From Mucilaginibacter sp. 14171R-50 (GTDB lineage: Bacteria; Bacteroidota; Bacteroidia; Sphingobacteriales; Sphingobacteriaceae), in assembly GCF_010093045.1 (NCBI RefSeq), contig NZ_CP048115.1:4216001-4280000 (forward strand): a DNA stretch of 64,000 nt. The letters are read 5' to 3'. The position numbers and the translations under genes are program-made. The notes under the pieces are model-generated. The model was not told the DNA's origin. It searched no databases and worked only from the letters and a program-made list of their open reading frames with translations. Within the stretch, counting starts at the first letter, position 1; every line of letters starts with the position of its first letter. Below are positions 8,319 to 15,916 of the stretch, piece after piece.

Positions 8319-9108
8319 TCGTTGCCGGTTGATAACTAAACTCTAAAACCGCCGATTCGCCCAGGATGATCTGGTCGCCCTCAAGCAATTGGTGCCCAAT
8401 GTGGGTCGAGCTCAGCTTTATTACGTCCTCGCTTTTTTCCGAACGGATCTTAATTTTATTACGTGGTGGCACACCGCCCTCGTCGGCAAATATCATAAAC
8501 CTGCCGGCATCATTATTCCACTCGATATGAGCATGCTGCCGGCTCACATACTTATTACTTTCGTTCGCACTGTCGCTGGGGAAAGCGATATGGTTAGTAC
8601 GGAAAAAACCATCATCGGCCTGCGCTTTTTTATCCCTGCCAATGTTTATTTTCTCATCTTCCGAGGTGATGTTGTACTCAGGCTTATCTGTTTCGCCGCT
8701 CAAAGCCCTCACATAAGCCACCGCGCTTTGTTTAATAAAATTCTTGCTTGTTTTAATAAAAAAGGCGGCATCCAACTTCGTGGCGCGTACAGCCTCAGGC
8801 GGAAAGCCCTCGTTCAATATCACATCCATTTGCCAGCTTTCGGGCAGGTTAACTGCGTAATCATCAGCAATGCGCTGTATTTCGTCTTTAAAAACCTCGG
8901 GGGCTTCAGCGTAAACAGCCGCCTCGTACACCGCGCATTCTGATGCCGGGCAGGAAATGTAAAGATTAAGCCCTTTAATATTTCCGCCCTCGCCGCCCTC
9001 GGCCTTTTGCAATTCATGCTTAATAAACTGAAGCAATTCGTAGCGGATACTTTTTACATCCGCCGGTTTATTTTCCTTATCACTTTTAAACAAATTGAAC
9101 ATGTTCAT
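8311..9108 (-). CDS. FHA domain protein
   Basis: 265 residues. The C-terminal FHA domain (about 150-262) is clear: INIGRDKKA with the phospho-Thr contacting Arg, YVSRQHAHIEW with the conserved Ser and His, then a turn region (PPRNKIKIRS) and LLEGDQIILGE. FHA domains bind phosphothreonine. The N-terminal 145 residues form a separate alpha/beta domain (LLQFIKHELQ, LNLYISCPAS, WQMDVILNEG) that may correspond to the N-terminal domain of FhaA-type adaptors, although the sequence match is too weak to claim. It overlaps the start of STK1 by 8 bases, so translation is probably coupled. It is the expected reader of phosphorylations made by STK1 or STK2. Confidence 0.9.
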   Translation of the reverse strand: MNMFNLFKSDKENKPADVKSIRYELLQFIKHELQKAEGGEGGNIKGLNLYISCPASECAVYEAAVYAEAPEVFKDEIQRIADDYAVNLPESWQMDVILNEGFPPEAVRATKLDAAFFIKTSKNFIKQSAVAYVRALSGETDKPEYNITSEDEKINIGRDKKAQADDGFFRTNHIAFPSDSANESNKYVSRQHAHIEWNNDAGRFMIFADEGGVPPRNKIKIRSEKSEDVIKLSSTHIGHQLLEGDQIILGESAVLEFSYQPATNE

Positions 9109-9124
9109 TTACTTATAATTCTCA

Positions 9125-9240
9125 AATCCCTCCCTTGGGAGGGGTGTGCCCGCCTGCGCAGTTGGCAGGGAGGGGTTTAATATACTGCTTCTCGCTTCGT
9201 TAAACCCCTCCCTGCACCCTCCCGTTGGGAGGGAATCGCA
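9125..9240. repeat. GC-rich triple-hairpin repeat, copy 1
   Basis: A three-hairpin element: CCCTCCCTTGGGAGGG on the left, a central pair GCAGGGAGGGGTTTAA (about 9165-9180) and TTAAACCCCTCCCTGC (9200-9215), and CCCTCCCGTTGGGAGGGA on the right, ending GAATCGCA. Related copies lie at 30942-31052 (inverted) and 42366-42469 (same orientation). Here it separates the SEDS-PBP gene from the FHA gene and could attenuate transcription between them. Confidence 0.85.
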
Positions 9241-9284
9241 CAGATCCCGAGTTTATAACTTTTATATTATGCTAAACCACAGCC

Positions 9285-12200
9285 TTATTCACTTGTTTGC
9301 TCTTTGATGCTTTTAATGTAGCCTTTTTCGCGCAGGAATGGAATTACATGCTTCCCCGCCAGTTTTACCGCGTCCGACGATCCCTTTGTAGATTCTATAC
9401 GGATACAAACCACCATATTGCCTACACCATTAGCCTTTGGTGCAAAGAAAACGTACCAGCCATCGTTTATCTGTTGTTTTTTCCAGATACGCTCCGGCGT
9501 ACCGGTTTTACCGGCAACGGCAATACCAAGCGTCCATTCCTTTGGCGCGCTTTGCTCTATCATATACTGGCGCAGCAGTGCAGCATACTTAGGGTCGTTG
9601 GTTAGTTTAACGCCTGGCTTTACGGATATTGTCGAATCGGCTACCTTAAGCACGTAACGGTTTTGCAAAATAACACCGTGATTGGCTATACCAGCAGCCA
9701 TGCGCGCAACCGATGCAGGCGTAGCGATCAGCTCGCCCTGCCCCCAAGCCATACCCGAAATGCCCTTGGCCCTTGTTTTTCGGATATTATTAGGATCGTA
9801 ACGCGGCCTGGTATTAAACTCGGTTTTGCGCCAAAGCTCGCGCCATTTTTCCTCCTGGGCGGCATTCTCTTTATCGCGACCATAATAGTAACCGCCCACG
9901 CCATGTAAAAACATACCGGTTTTAAGGTAAACGGTAGCCATATCTTCCTGTAGGTGTTCCTGGTTGGCCAGCTTTATAAAGTAAACGTTGTTTGATTTTG
10001 CTACAGCGCGTTCCAATGTTATCAGACCCGTTTCATCGGGTTCGAACCCTTTGGTACGGATGCGTTCATAACTGGCTACATTGTATTTTTTATCGGCGGC
10101 AGCCAAACCCAATTTATTGAACGACGCGATGGAGGTAGCCAACTTTGCTGTTGAGCCTGGCTGGGTAGCCAGGGTAAAGCCCAAGTCCTGCGTGGTTGTC
10201 CACCCGGCTAACTGGTTCTGGTCGTAGTAGCTCATAGTCAGCTTTTCCCAATCGTGTACCGGGGGTAAAGGGTACATGGCTGAGGTTAATACATCCCCGG
10301 TATTTGATTCCATCACCACCACCGATACCCGGTTATCCAGCAGCGATGTATCCTGGGCTATGGAGTTTTGGATACTGGTTTGCAAGCCTGCATCCATGGT
10401 CAGTTTTACATCGCGGTTACGGTTTTTAAAAGCTTCCACCTCCTTACTGTTTATGCCGGCGATAAGCAGCGGCGCAATAGCGCTGTAATCTTTTTTCACC
10501 ACCGTCATTTCCTTTACACCGCGCGCCAAAAAGCGGTCTTCCTGGTAGCGGTTGGCCGTAACGTTGAATTTTTCGGTCGGCATTTTAAAGCCGCGCAGTT
10601 CGGCAGCATGTTCATATTCCGCAAAGTACCCGTTGGGACTGCCGTTAAAAACGCCCGTATTGGCATCGCCCGTCCAAAAAAACATTTGCTCGTCAAAAGG
10701 GTAATATCTGTCAAGTCGCTTATGCATAGCCGAATCAATGTTGTAACCAATAGCGCCCGCCTTTACCAATTCGCGGTGTTGCTTTTTAATAAGCTCGGGC
10801 TTGCTGGTTGCCAGCACTACGCCATCCCTGTCGTACAGGTTACCCGCTTGCAGGCGGTTCATTAATATGGCAATACGCGGGTTATAGCTAAACATGCGCA
10901 TGCCGCTTTTATCGGCTACAAGCGCGGGCTGCACCACCCATTTTTTATTATTGAAAAGATAGCGCGATACATTAACGGTTAGCAGGGTAATAGCCACGCA
11001 GGCCGCTATAAGCGCGGGTACCAGGTTTTTATCCTGCTGGCGCGATATGTAACTCATTTGCACAGGCGTACCCTGTACCAGCGATGCGGAAAGCAAAAAG
11101 CCAGATGCAAGCAAATTGGCCACCAACGATGACCCGCCATAACTCTGAAACGGCAGCGATACCCCCGACAGTGGCAACGCCCCCGTAGAGCCGCCGGCTA
11201 TCAGCATAAACTGTACAAAGGTTGATATGCCTATCCCCGCGCAAAGGTAGAACAGGAACGGCGTTCCCGTTCGCCGGCCTATAATGATGGCGCGGTGCAG
11301 GTACACCAAAAAAAGCAGGAAGATACAGACGATCCCAGTCCATCCGAACTCCTCGCCCATCGATGGCAATATCATATCGGTATGTGCTTCGGGAATGGTT
11401 TTCGCAAAGCCCTCGCCTACTCCCTGGCCGCTTACGCCTCCGCTGCTCATGGCCCAAAGGCCGTTAGCTACCTGATCGCCGCCGTAAACCTCGTTGTTCC
11501 AGGCATCCTGCCAGATGGCCTTACGGTCTACCAGTCGTTGCACGGGACCGGGAAACAGCTTTCCTAAATAGGGTATCTGGTCGATAGTTAAAAAGGCCGC
11601 CATGATTACCAGCACCATGATAGCCGACTCGCTTAGCGACCGGCGTTTAAACAGCATGAACAGGGCGGTTATACCGGCAGTTATCAATGCCGATAACCAA
11701 ACGTTTTTTACCACCCACGATACGATGACATATAGTACTACCGCCCCCGCCATGAACATAAAATCGCCCCGCGAGAACGAGAACAGCACAATAAAGGTGA
11801 AGCACACTACCATAGCGGGGCCTAGGTCCCCCAGCAGAAGGAACAGTAGCAGGGTTACCAATATGGCTATCAGCGCGAACGAGAAGAATTGCCAGCGTTT
11901 GCTCCAACTGCTGTATTCGCTGATCAACTTTTCGTTAGCGGCAAAAAATCCCGCCAGGAAAAGTATGATGAGGTACTTTACAATTTCGCTGGGCTGAAAC
12001 CCGAACAAATTTACCTTTACGCCACTGCCTTCGGGGCCGGTACCAAACTTGATGGTCATGGCTAGCAGCGTAGCCGCCAACACCACCCAGGGCCAGCCGT
12101 TTGCCGCGTTGCGGTTATGTTTAAACACCAGCATGCGGTATATCCAAGAGTCAGGCGTAAAGCGGCGCAGCTTAAATTGCAGCATCACCAGCATGGCTAC

Positions 12201-13361
12201 CAGGCCAATGCCCAGGTAAACCAGCATGTCCTTTGCTAAAAACCTGTCGCGTAAAGGGTCCTGCAGGCTCAATAGCGTCAGGAACGACAGCCCGGCAAGT
12301 ATCATTACCACCGGCAGTATCAATTGGTCCGAAGCCCGATACTTCCACGATAGCAGCAAATGCACGAATAAAAATGCACCTATAAAGCTTCCTGCTATGA
12401 TCAGGAACCATTGGTTAAATTCTGCCGGCGTTCTAACGATCAACGATCTTTCTTTTTTCAGAATATTAAAATCCCTGGTAGAAAACAACCTGATGGTGTG
12501 CGGCTGGCGGCTGAATGTCAGGCTTACGTCCTCATCTAAATTTTGCACCCCTTGGGATCTGCCAAATTGATAGCCGGGCTGTAACGGCAATAATTTAAAA
12601 GCCTTACCTGCGGGCAGGTTTTTAAACTCGGCTATCCCCTGCTGGTTGGTACGGGCATAAGCGGTTAGCTCTTGTAAATGGCGCTTTCCGGCGCTATCGG
12701 GCAGGTAAACTTTTTTAAAGCCGTTACCGTTCTCGGTAATAAGCTTAATATCCTCAACTTCTTCGTCGTTATAAATGCTATCCTGCGGTAATATCATTTC
12801 AAGGCGTATCAATACACCAGCCACGGGTTGTTTTTTTTCGGTGATAGCACCTGTAATGCTATACCCGCCCATACCTAAGTCTGTAGACGAAGGTACCTGC
12901 AGCGGGTTTGTTCTTTCGCGAACAAATGTTACCGAATCATCGCCGGTATAACCCAACAAGGCCCTGGAAGCATTTACCCTGCTTTTAAATGATTCGCCCC
13001 CTTTTTCAAAAGCATCATCGGCTATAATAAAGTACTTGCGTTTATTCAGTTCGCCTATATTATCAATTTTTTGGCCTGTACCTATGTTGCCGGCAACAGT
13101 AGCCGTTATCAGGTCTATATCGCGTTTATCCTCAAAATAATAACCTTTGGTAAGTAACTTTTTGAGCTGGCCGGCAGGATCTTTAGCGTTCAGGTTTATC
13201 ATGGTGCCGTCCTGCAGGCGGGTATCCACATCGGCAAAGCGCAACTGCAAAACCGAATATAGCCTGAAGAACAAGAACACCAGCAATACGCTTATTAATA
13301 ACAGGAACACGCGTTCCTTCCACCTGCCTGTAGATTGTACTTTATCGGCTTCCATTTGCAT
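9285..13361 (-). CDS. SEDS glycosyltransferase - PBP transpeptidase fusion
   Basis: A 1358-residue bifunctional peptidoglycan synthase. Residues 17-37 form a first membrane helix, followed by an extracytoplasmic region (to about 320) with a carboxypeptidase-regulatory-like beta segment (SITGAITEKKQPVAGV). The SEDS (RodA/FtsW) core spans about 325-800, with FQPSEIVKY, LGDLGPAMVV (D512), IPEAHTDMILP (H660/D662) and LPFQSYGGSSL. The PBP transpeptidase domain (about 880-1350) has all three catalytic motifs: S1070-T-A-K, S1123-N-N and K1285-T-G. SEDS would polymerise lipid II and the PBP would cross-link; in most bacteria these are two proteins. The start overlaps the PP2C gene by 20 bases. The kinase/phosphatase neighbours suggest phospho-control. 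Confidence 0.93.
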   Translation of the reverse strand: MQMEADKVQSTGRWKERVFLLLISVLLVFLFFRLYSVLQLRFADVDTRLQDGTMINLNAKDPAGQLKKLLTKGYYFEDKRDIDLITATVAGNIGTGQKIDNIGELNKRKYFIIADDAFEKGGESFKSRVNASRALLGYTGDDSVTFVRERTNPLQVPSSTDLGMGGYSITGAITEKKQPVAGVLIRLEMILPQDSIYNDEEVEDIKLITENGNGFKKVYLPDSAGKRHLQELTAYARTNQQGIAEFKNLPAGKAFKLLPLQPGYQFGRSQGVQNLDEDVSLTFSRQPHTIRLFSTRDFNILKKERSLIVRTPAEFNQWFLIIAGSFIGAFLFVHLLLSWKYRASDQLILPVVMILAGLSFLTLLSLQDPLRDRFLAKDMLVYLGIGLVAMLVMLQFKLRRFTPDSWIYRMLVFKHNRNAANGWPWVVLAATLLAMTIKFGTGPEGSGVKVNLFGFQPSEIVKYLIILFLAGFFAANEKLISEYSSWSKRWQFFSFALIAILVTLLLFLLLGDLGPAMVVCFTFIVLFSFSRGDFMFMAGAVVLYVIVSWVVKNVWLSALITAGITALFMLFKRRSLSESAIMVLVIMAAFLTIDQIPYLGKLFPGPVQRLVDRKAIWQDAWNNEVYGGDQVANGLWAMSSGGVSGQGVGEGFAKTIPEAHTDMILPSMGEEFGWTGIVCIFLLFLVYLHRAIIIGRRTGTPFLFYLCAGIGISTFVQFMLIAGGSTGALPLSGVSLPFQSYGGSSLVANLLASGFLLSASLVQGTPVQMSYISRQQDKNLVPALIAACVAITLLTVNVSRYLFNNKKWVVQPALVADKSGMRMFSYNPRIAILMNRLQAGNLYDRDGVVLATSKPELIKKQHRELVKAGAIGYNIDSAMHKRLDRYYPFDEQMFFWTGDANTGVFNGSPNGYFAEYEHAAELRGFKMPTEKFNVTANRYQEDRFLARGVKEMTVVKKDYSAIAPLLIAGINSKEVEAFKNRNRDVKLTMDAGLQTSIQNSIAQDTSLLDNRVSVVVMESNTGDVLTSAMYPLPPVHDWEKLTMSYYDQNQLAGWTTTQDLGFTLATQPGSTAKLATSIASFNKLGLAAADKKYNVASYERIRTKGFEPDETGLITLERAVAKSNNVYFIKLANQEHLQEDMATVYLKTGMFLHGVGGYYYGRDKENAAQEEKWRELWRKTEFNTRPRYDPNNIRKTRAKGISGMAWGQGELIATPASVARMAAGIANHGVILQNRYVLKVADSTISVKPGVKLTNDPKYAALLRQYMIEQSAPKEWTLGIAVAGKTGTPERIWKKQQINDGWYVFFAPKANGVGNMVVCIRIESTKGSSDAVKLAGKHVIPFLREKGYIKSIKEQTSE

Positions 13362-14808
13362 TAGCAGGGGTTTTTGTTGATGCCTTAACGTTAGTATCTA
13401 CTTTTGCAACCGGCAGATCGGCCGTTACCGGTTTGCCATCGGGCAATCTATATTTACGCTGAATATGCAGCCTGCAATTAATAAACTCAACGTTTTTTAG
13501 CGTAAGGCTGCTATTCCCCAATTCGGCACCGATAGCGAAATCCTTAAATTTCAAGTTCTCCAGCACCACTGCTTTGTTGCCCGGAGCTATTGACAAGGCC
13601 GGCCCATTAAAAGTGGTATCGCGCTGCAGGGTAATATTGCCTCTTACCTTAATGTATAGTGTATCCTGATCGATATGCAGCGTATCAGTGATAACAATGG
13701 GTTGTTTAAATGAGGTGTCAGAAAGTACCAGGGTATCGCCTTTAAAGGCGTCAATGGCATCCTGGAGTTTAATTTCCTCAGCATTGCGCATCTTTTGGGC
13801 AGCCGGGGCTGCGCTTTCAAGCGGGGTTGTCTGTCGTTGTTTGGTTAAGTATAGCCAAATGGTTGACGCCAGAAAAAGCAGACACAAAAAGCTCAATATT
13901 AAAATTAAGCCTGTATTTTTATTAGAGCCCATTTTTGGTTTAGTTGATATTTCTTCTTCTATATATTGCCGTTGCCGGGTTGGTTTAATACCATCCGTAC
14001 CGTCATCTGCCTGTTTTGCTTGCGATGGTGCAGGCATAGTGGCCTGCGCGCGCTGCTGCGGCTTATCGTTTAGCGCCAGCGCCACGGTAACGTTATCGTT
14101 TCCTCCGTTGGCATTGGCAGCGGCTATTAATTCGGTGGCTTTGTGCTGTAATGATGCATTTTGAGTGATGATATTTAATATGCCGGCCTTATCTACCATA
14201 TCTGTAAGGCCATCACTGCAAAGCAGCAGCATATCGCCGGGTAAAAAAGGCGACTGACCTGTCTCTATAAAACTTTCGTCGGTATCTATCTGGTTGGTAA
14301 AGCCCAGGGCCTTATTTATTTCGTTGCGTTTTGGATGGTTCATGGCAGCCGTTTCGGTAAGGCGGCCACTATCTTCCAGAAAACCTACAAAGGAGTGGTC
14401 TTTAGATATTTTAACCAATGAGTTATCGCGCAGCAAATACAAGCGGGTATCACCTACGTGGGCATAAAAAAACTGGTTGTTCTCTACATCAACCAAAGCC
14501 ATAGTGGCTACACAAGCCATGCTCTCCAGATCTTTATCCTGTAGCTTTTTATCAGCTATTTGCTGGCTGGCCAGCTTAAAAGCGTCAATCATGGCGGGGA
14601 TTATCTCGCCCTGCAATCCGTTCAAACGGTCAATAAACACCTCTTTGGCTATAGCGGCAGCCACTTCGCCCCCGTTATAGCCGCCAACACCATCAATTAC
14701 GGCAACAAGCACCATGCGGTTACTCATAACTGGCTGGGCAATAAAGGCATCCTCGTTATTGCTGCGCACCTTACCGGTATCGGTTAATCCAAAATAGTTT
14801 TCAGCCAT
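13342..14808 (-). CDS. Membrane PP2C-type Ser/Thr phosphatase
   Basis: The start at 14808 (MAENYFGLTDTGKVRSNNED) is chosen over an in-frame ATG at 14865 because PP2C domains begin exactly so; this gives 488 residues. Motifs are TGKVRSNNEDAF, VIDGVGGYNGGEVAA with the metal-binding Asp, HVGDTRLYLLR, LLCSDGLTDMV and GGNDNVTVAL (about 1-245). A Pro/Ala/Gln-rich linker, one membrane helix (LILILSFLCLLFLASTIWLY) and an extracytoplasmic segment with short repeated beta strands (DTLVLSDTSF, PIVITDTLHI, GNITLQRDT, SLTLKNVEF) follow, resembling a beta-solenoid. It probably reverses STK1/STK2 phosphorylation. Its first codons overlap the 32-codon microORF, and its end overlaps the SEDS-PBP start. Confidence 0.92.
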   Translation of the reverse strand: MAENYFGLTDTGKVRSNNEDAFIAQPVMSNRMVLVAVIDGVGGYNGGEVAAAIAKEVFIDRLNGLQGEIIPAMIDAFKLASQQIADKKLQDKDLESMACVATMALVDVENNQFFYAHVGDTRLYLLRDNSLVKISKDHSFVGFLEDSGRLTETAAMNHPKRNEINKALGFTNQIDTDESFIETGQSPFLPGDMLLLCSDGLTDMVDKAGILNIITQNASLQHKATELIAAANANGGNDNVTVALALNDKPQQRAQATMPAPSQAKQADDGTDGIKPTRQRQYIEEEISTKPKMGSNKNTGLILILSFLCLLFLASTIWLYLTKQRQTTPLESAAPAAQKMRNAEEIKLQDAIDAFKGDTLVLSDTSFKQPIVITDTLHIDQDTLYIKVRGNITLQRDTTFNGPALSIAPGNKAVVLENLKFKDFAIGAELGNSSLTLKNVEFINCRLHIQRKYRLPDGKPVTADLPVAKVDTNVKASTKTPANANGSR

Positions 14809-14899
14809 TGCGTTTACCTGAATTTTTAATATCAATAAAATGGGTTGCCAGCAGGCAGAAACCAATTACTGATAAGCTTATGGATAATATTTGTGACAT
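14801..14899 (-). CDS. Predicted 32-residue membrane microprotein
   Basis: An ATG at 14897-14899, nine bases from the last base of the upstream FHA-like gene, opens 32 codons ending at a TGA at 14801-14803. The peptide starts MSQILSISLSVIGFCLLATH and ends DIKNSGKRNG, that is, a single hydrophobic helix (about 3-21) followed by a short basic tail, consistent with a one-pass membrane microprotein. Its stop overlaps the PP2C start in the arrangement ATGGCTGA, an eight-base overlap typical of translational coupling. No other frame explains the 97-bp gap between the two genes. It could instead be only a coupling leader. Confidence 0.5.
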   Translation of the reverse strand: MSQILSISLSVIGFCLLATHFIDIKNSGKRNG

Positions 14900-14905
14900 G
14901 AATAT

Positions 14906-15850
14906 CTATGCTTTAAACAGGTTTAACCCGATGATACCATTGAGCAGCATGCGCGAATTTACCGGCAACTCTACCCATTGGGGCGAGTTTACATCGCTTC
15001 GCTGAATAGTTACTTCATTTAGTGTGGTTATTTCGCCAAATGATGCCAGGTAAAACTTACCATCGGCTTTGTTGTAGCGTATTTGCAGGTGCGGCGCATT
15101 CACCCAGTCGCTCGGGATGGTGAATATGTTTGAAGCCTCGCGCGTTTCCTCACTGCCCGATATAATAATATCGTCGTCCTTCATCAGGTATTCTACTTTT
15201 TTACCCGCAAACTGCTGGTCGGGGATAATGGTTTCCAGGCGGGCAATAACACTTTGGGCTTTGGCTGCCTTTTGTTCTTCGGGCTCCAGTTCTTCCTCAT
15301 ATGGTATTTCAAAATAACCTTCGCTGTAATAAGTAAAGCCCTTTAAGGCCTCTTGGCTTACATCAAACGTTTGGGCAATACCGGTTTGTCGTGGGATAAA
15401 GGTTACCCGCAGGTTTTGCTCTTTTTGATTATTATCCGGCAGTAATTTGCCAATAAAGCCCTTATCGCCTCTGGCATAGTCAGGGTGTGATACCAGGCGA
15501 AACACCCACTTTGAACCCGATGGTTTTACAGTTTTACCCGCTACGCGATATTCTTTTAGTATTTCATAAAACTTGGCTACCGTTTCCTGTACTATAAGCC
15601 CGAAGATACCTTGCTTATCTGCAACAAACTCTTTGTAATCGTCGGCATTAAAACTGATGATAAATTCGTGATAAAATACTACCCTGTCCGCAAAGGAAAG
15701 GTCTTTTATCGAATCTTTAAATTTTTCTACGATGTAACTGTAAACTGTATCGGGCGTAAGTGCTTTGGCTTTTGCCTTCTCGGTGCTTTCGTTGGTTAAA
15801 AACCAGTCTTGTATGCCAATGCGCTGCCAAAAATTTGGTGTTGATGCCAT
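14906..15850 (-). CDS. Conserved protein with degenerate FHA-like C-terminus
   Basis: 314 residues, soluble. I do not recognise a named family. The C-terminal 75 residues resemble an FHA fold in spacing (NIFTIPSDW, HLQIRYNKADGKFYLASFG, TLNEVTI, SRMLLNGIIGLNLF), but the phospho-binding Arg and Ser of FHA domains are not present, so it may be a non-binding or altered FHA. The N-terminal half has helices (SFADRVVFYHEFIISFN) and a segment WVFRLVSHPDY that recalls the N-terminal region of the FHA protein at 8311-9108. The position between STK2 and PP2C makes an adaptor role likely. An acidic stretch (EEELEPEEQKAAKA, about 200) may be a linker. Confidence 0.75.
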   Translation of the reverse strand: MASTPNFWQRIGIQDWFLTNESTEKAKAKALTPDTVYSYIVEKFKDSIKDLSFADRVVFYHEFIISFNADDYKEFVADKQGIFGLIVQETVAKFYEILKEYRVAGKTVKPSGSKWVFRLVSHPDYARGDKGFIGKLLPDNNQKEQNLRVTFIPRQTGIAQTFDVSQEALKGFTYYSEGYFEIPYEEELEPEEQKAAKAQSVIARLETIIPDQQFAGKKVEYLMKDDDIIISGSEETREASNIFTIPSDWVNAPHLQIRYNKADGKFYLASFGEITTLNEVTIQRSDVNSPQWVELPVNSRMLLNGIIGLNLFKA

Positions 15851-15916
15851 TTAATTTTTTCTAAAGCTGCCACAATTATGTATAAGTGAACACAATTTCA
15901 TTGCAGATGTTTGATA

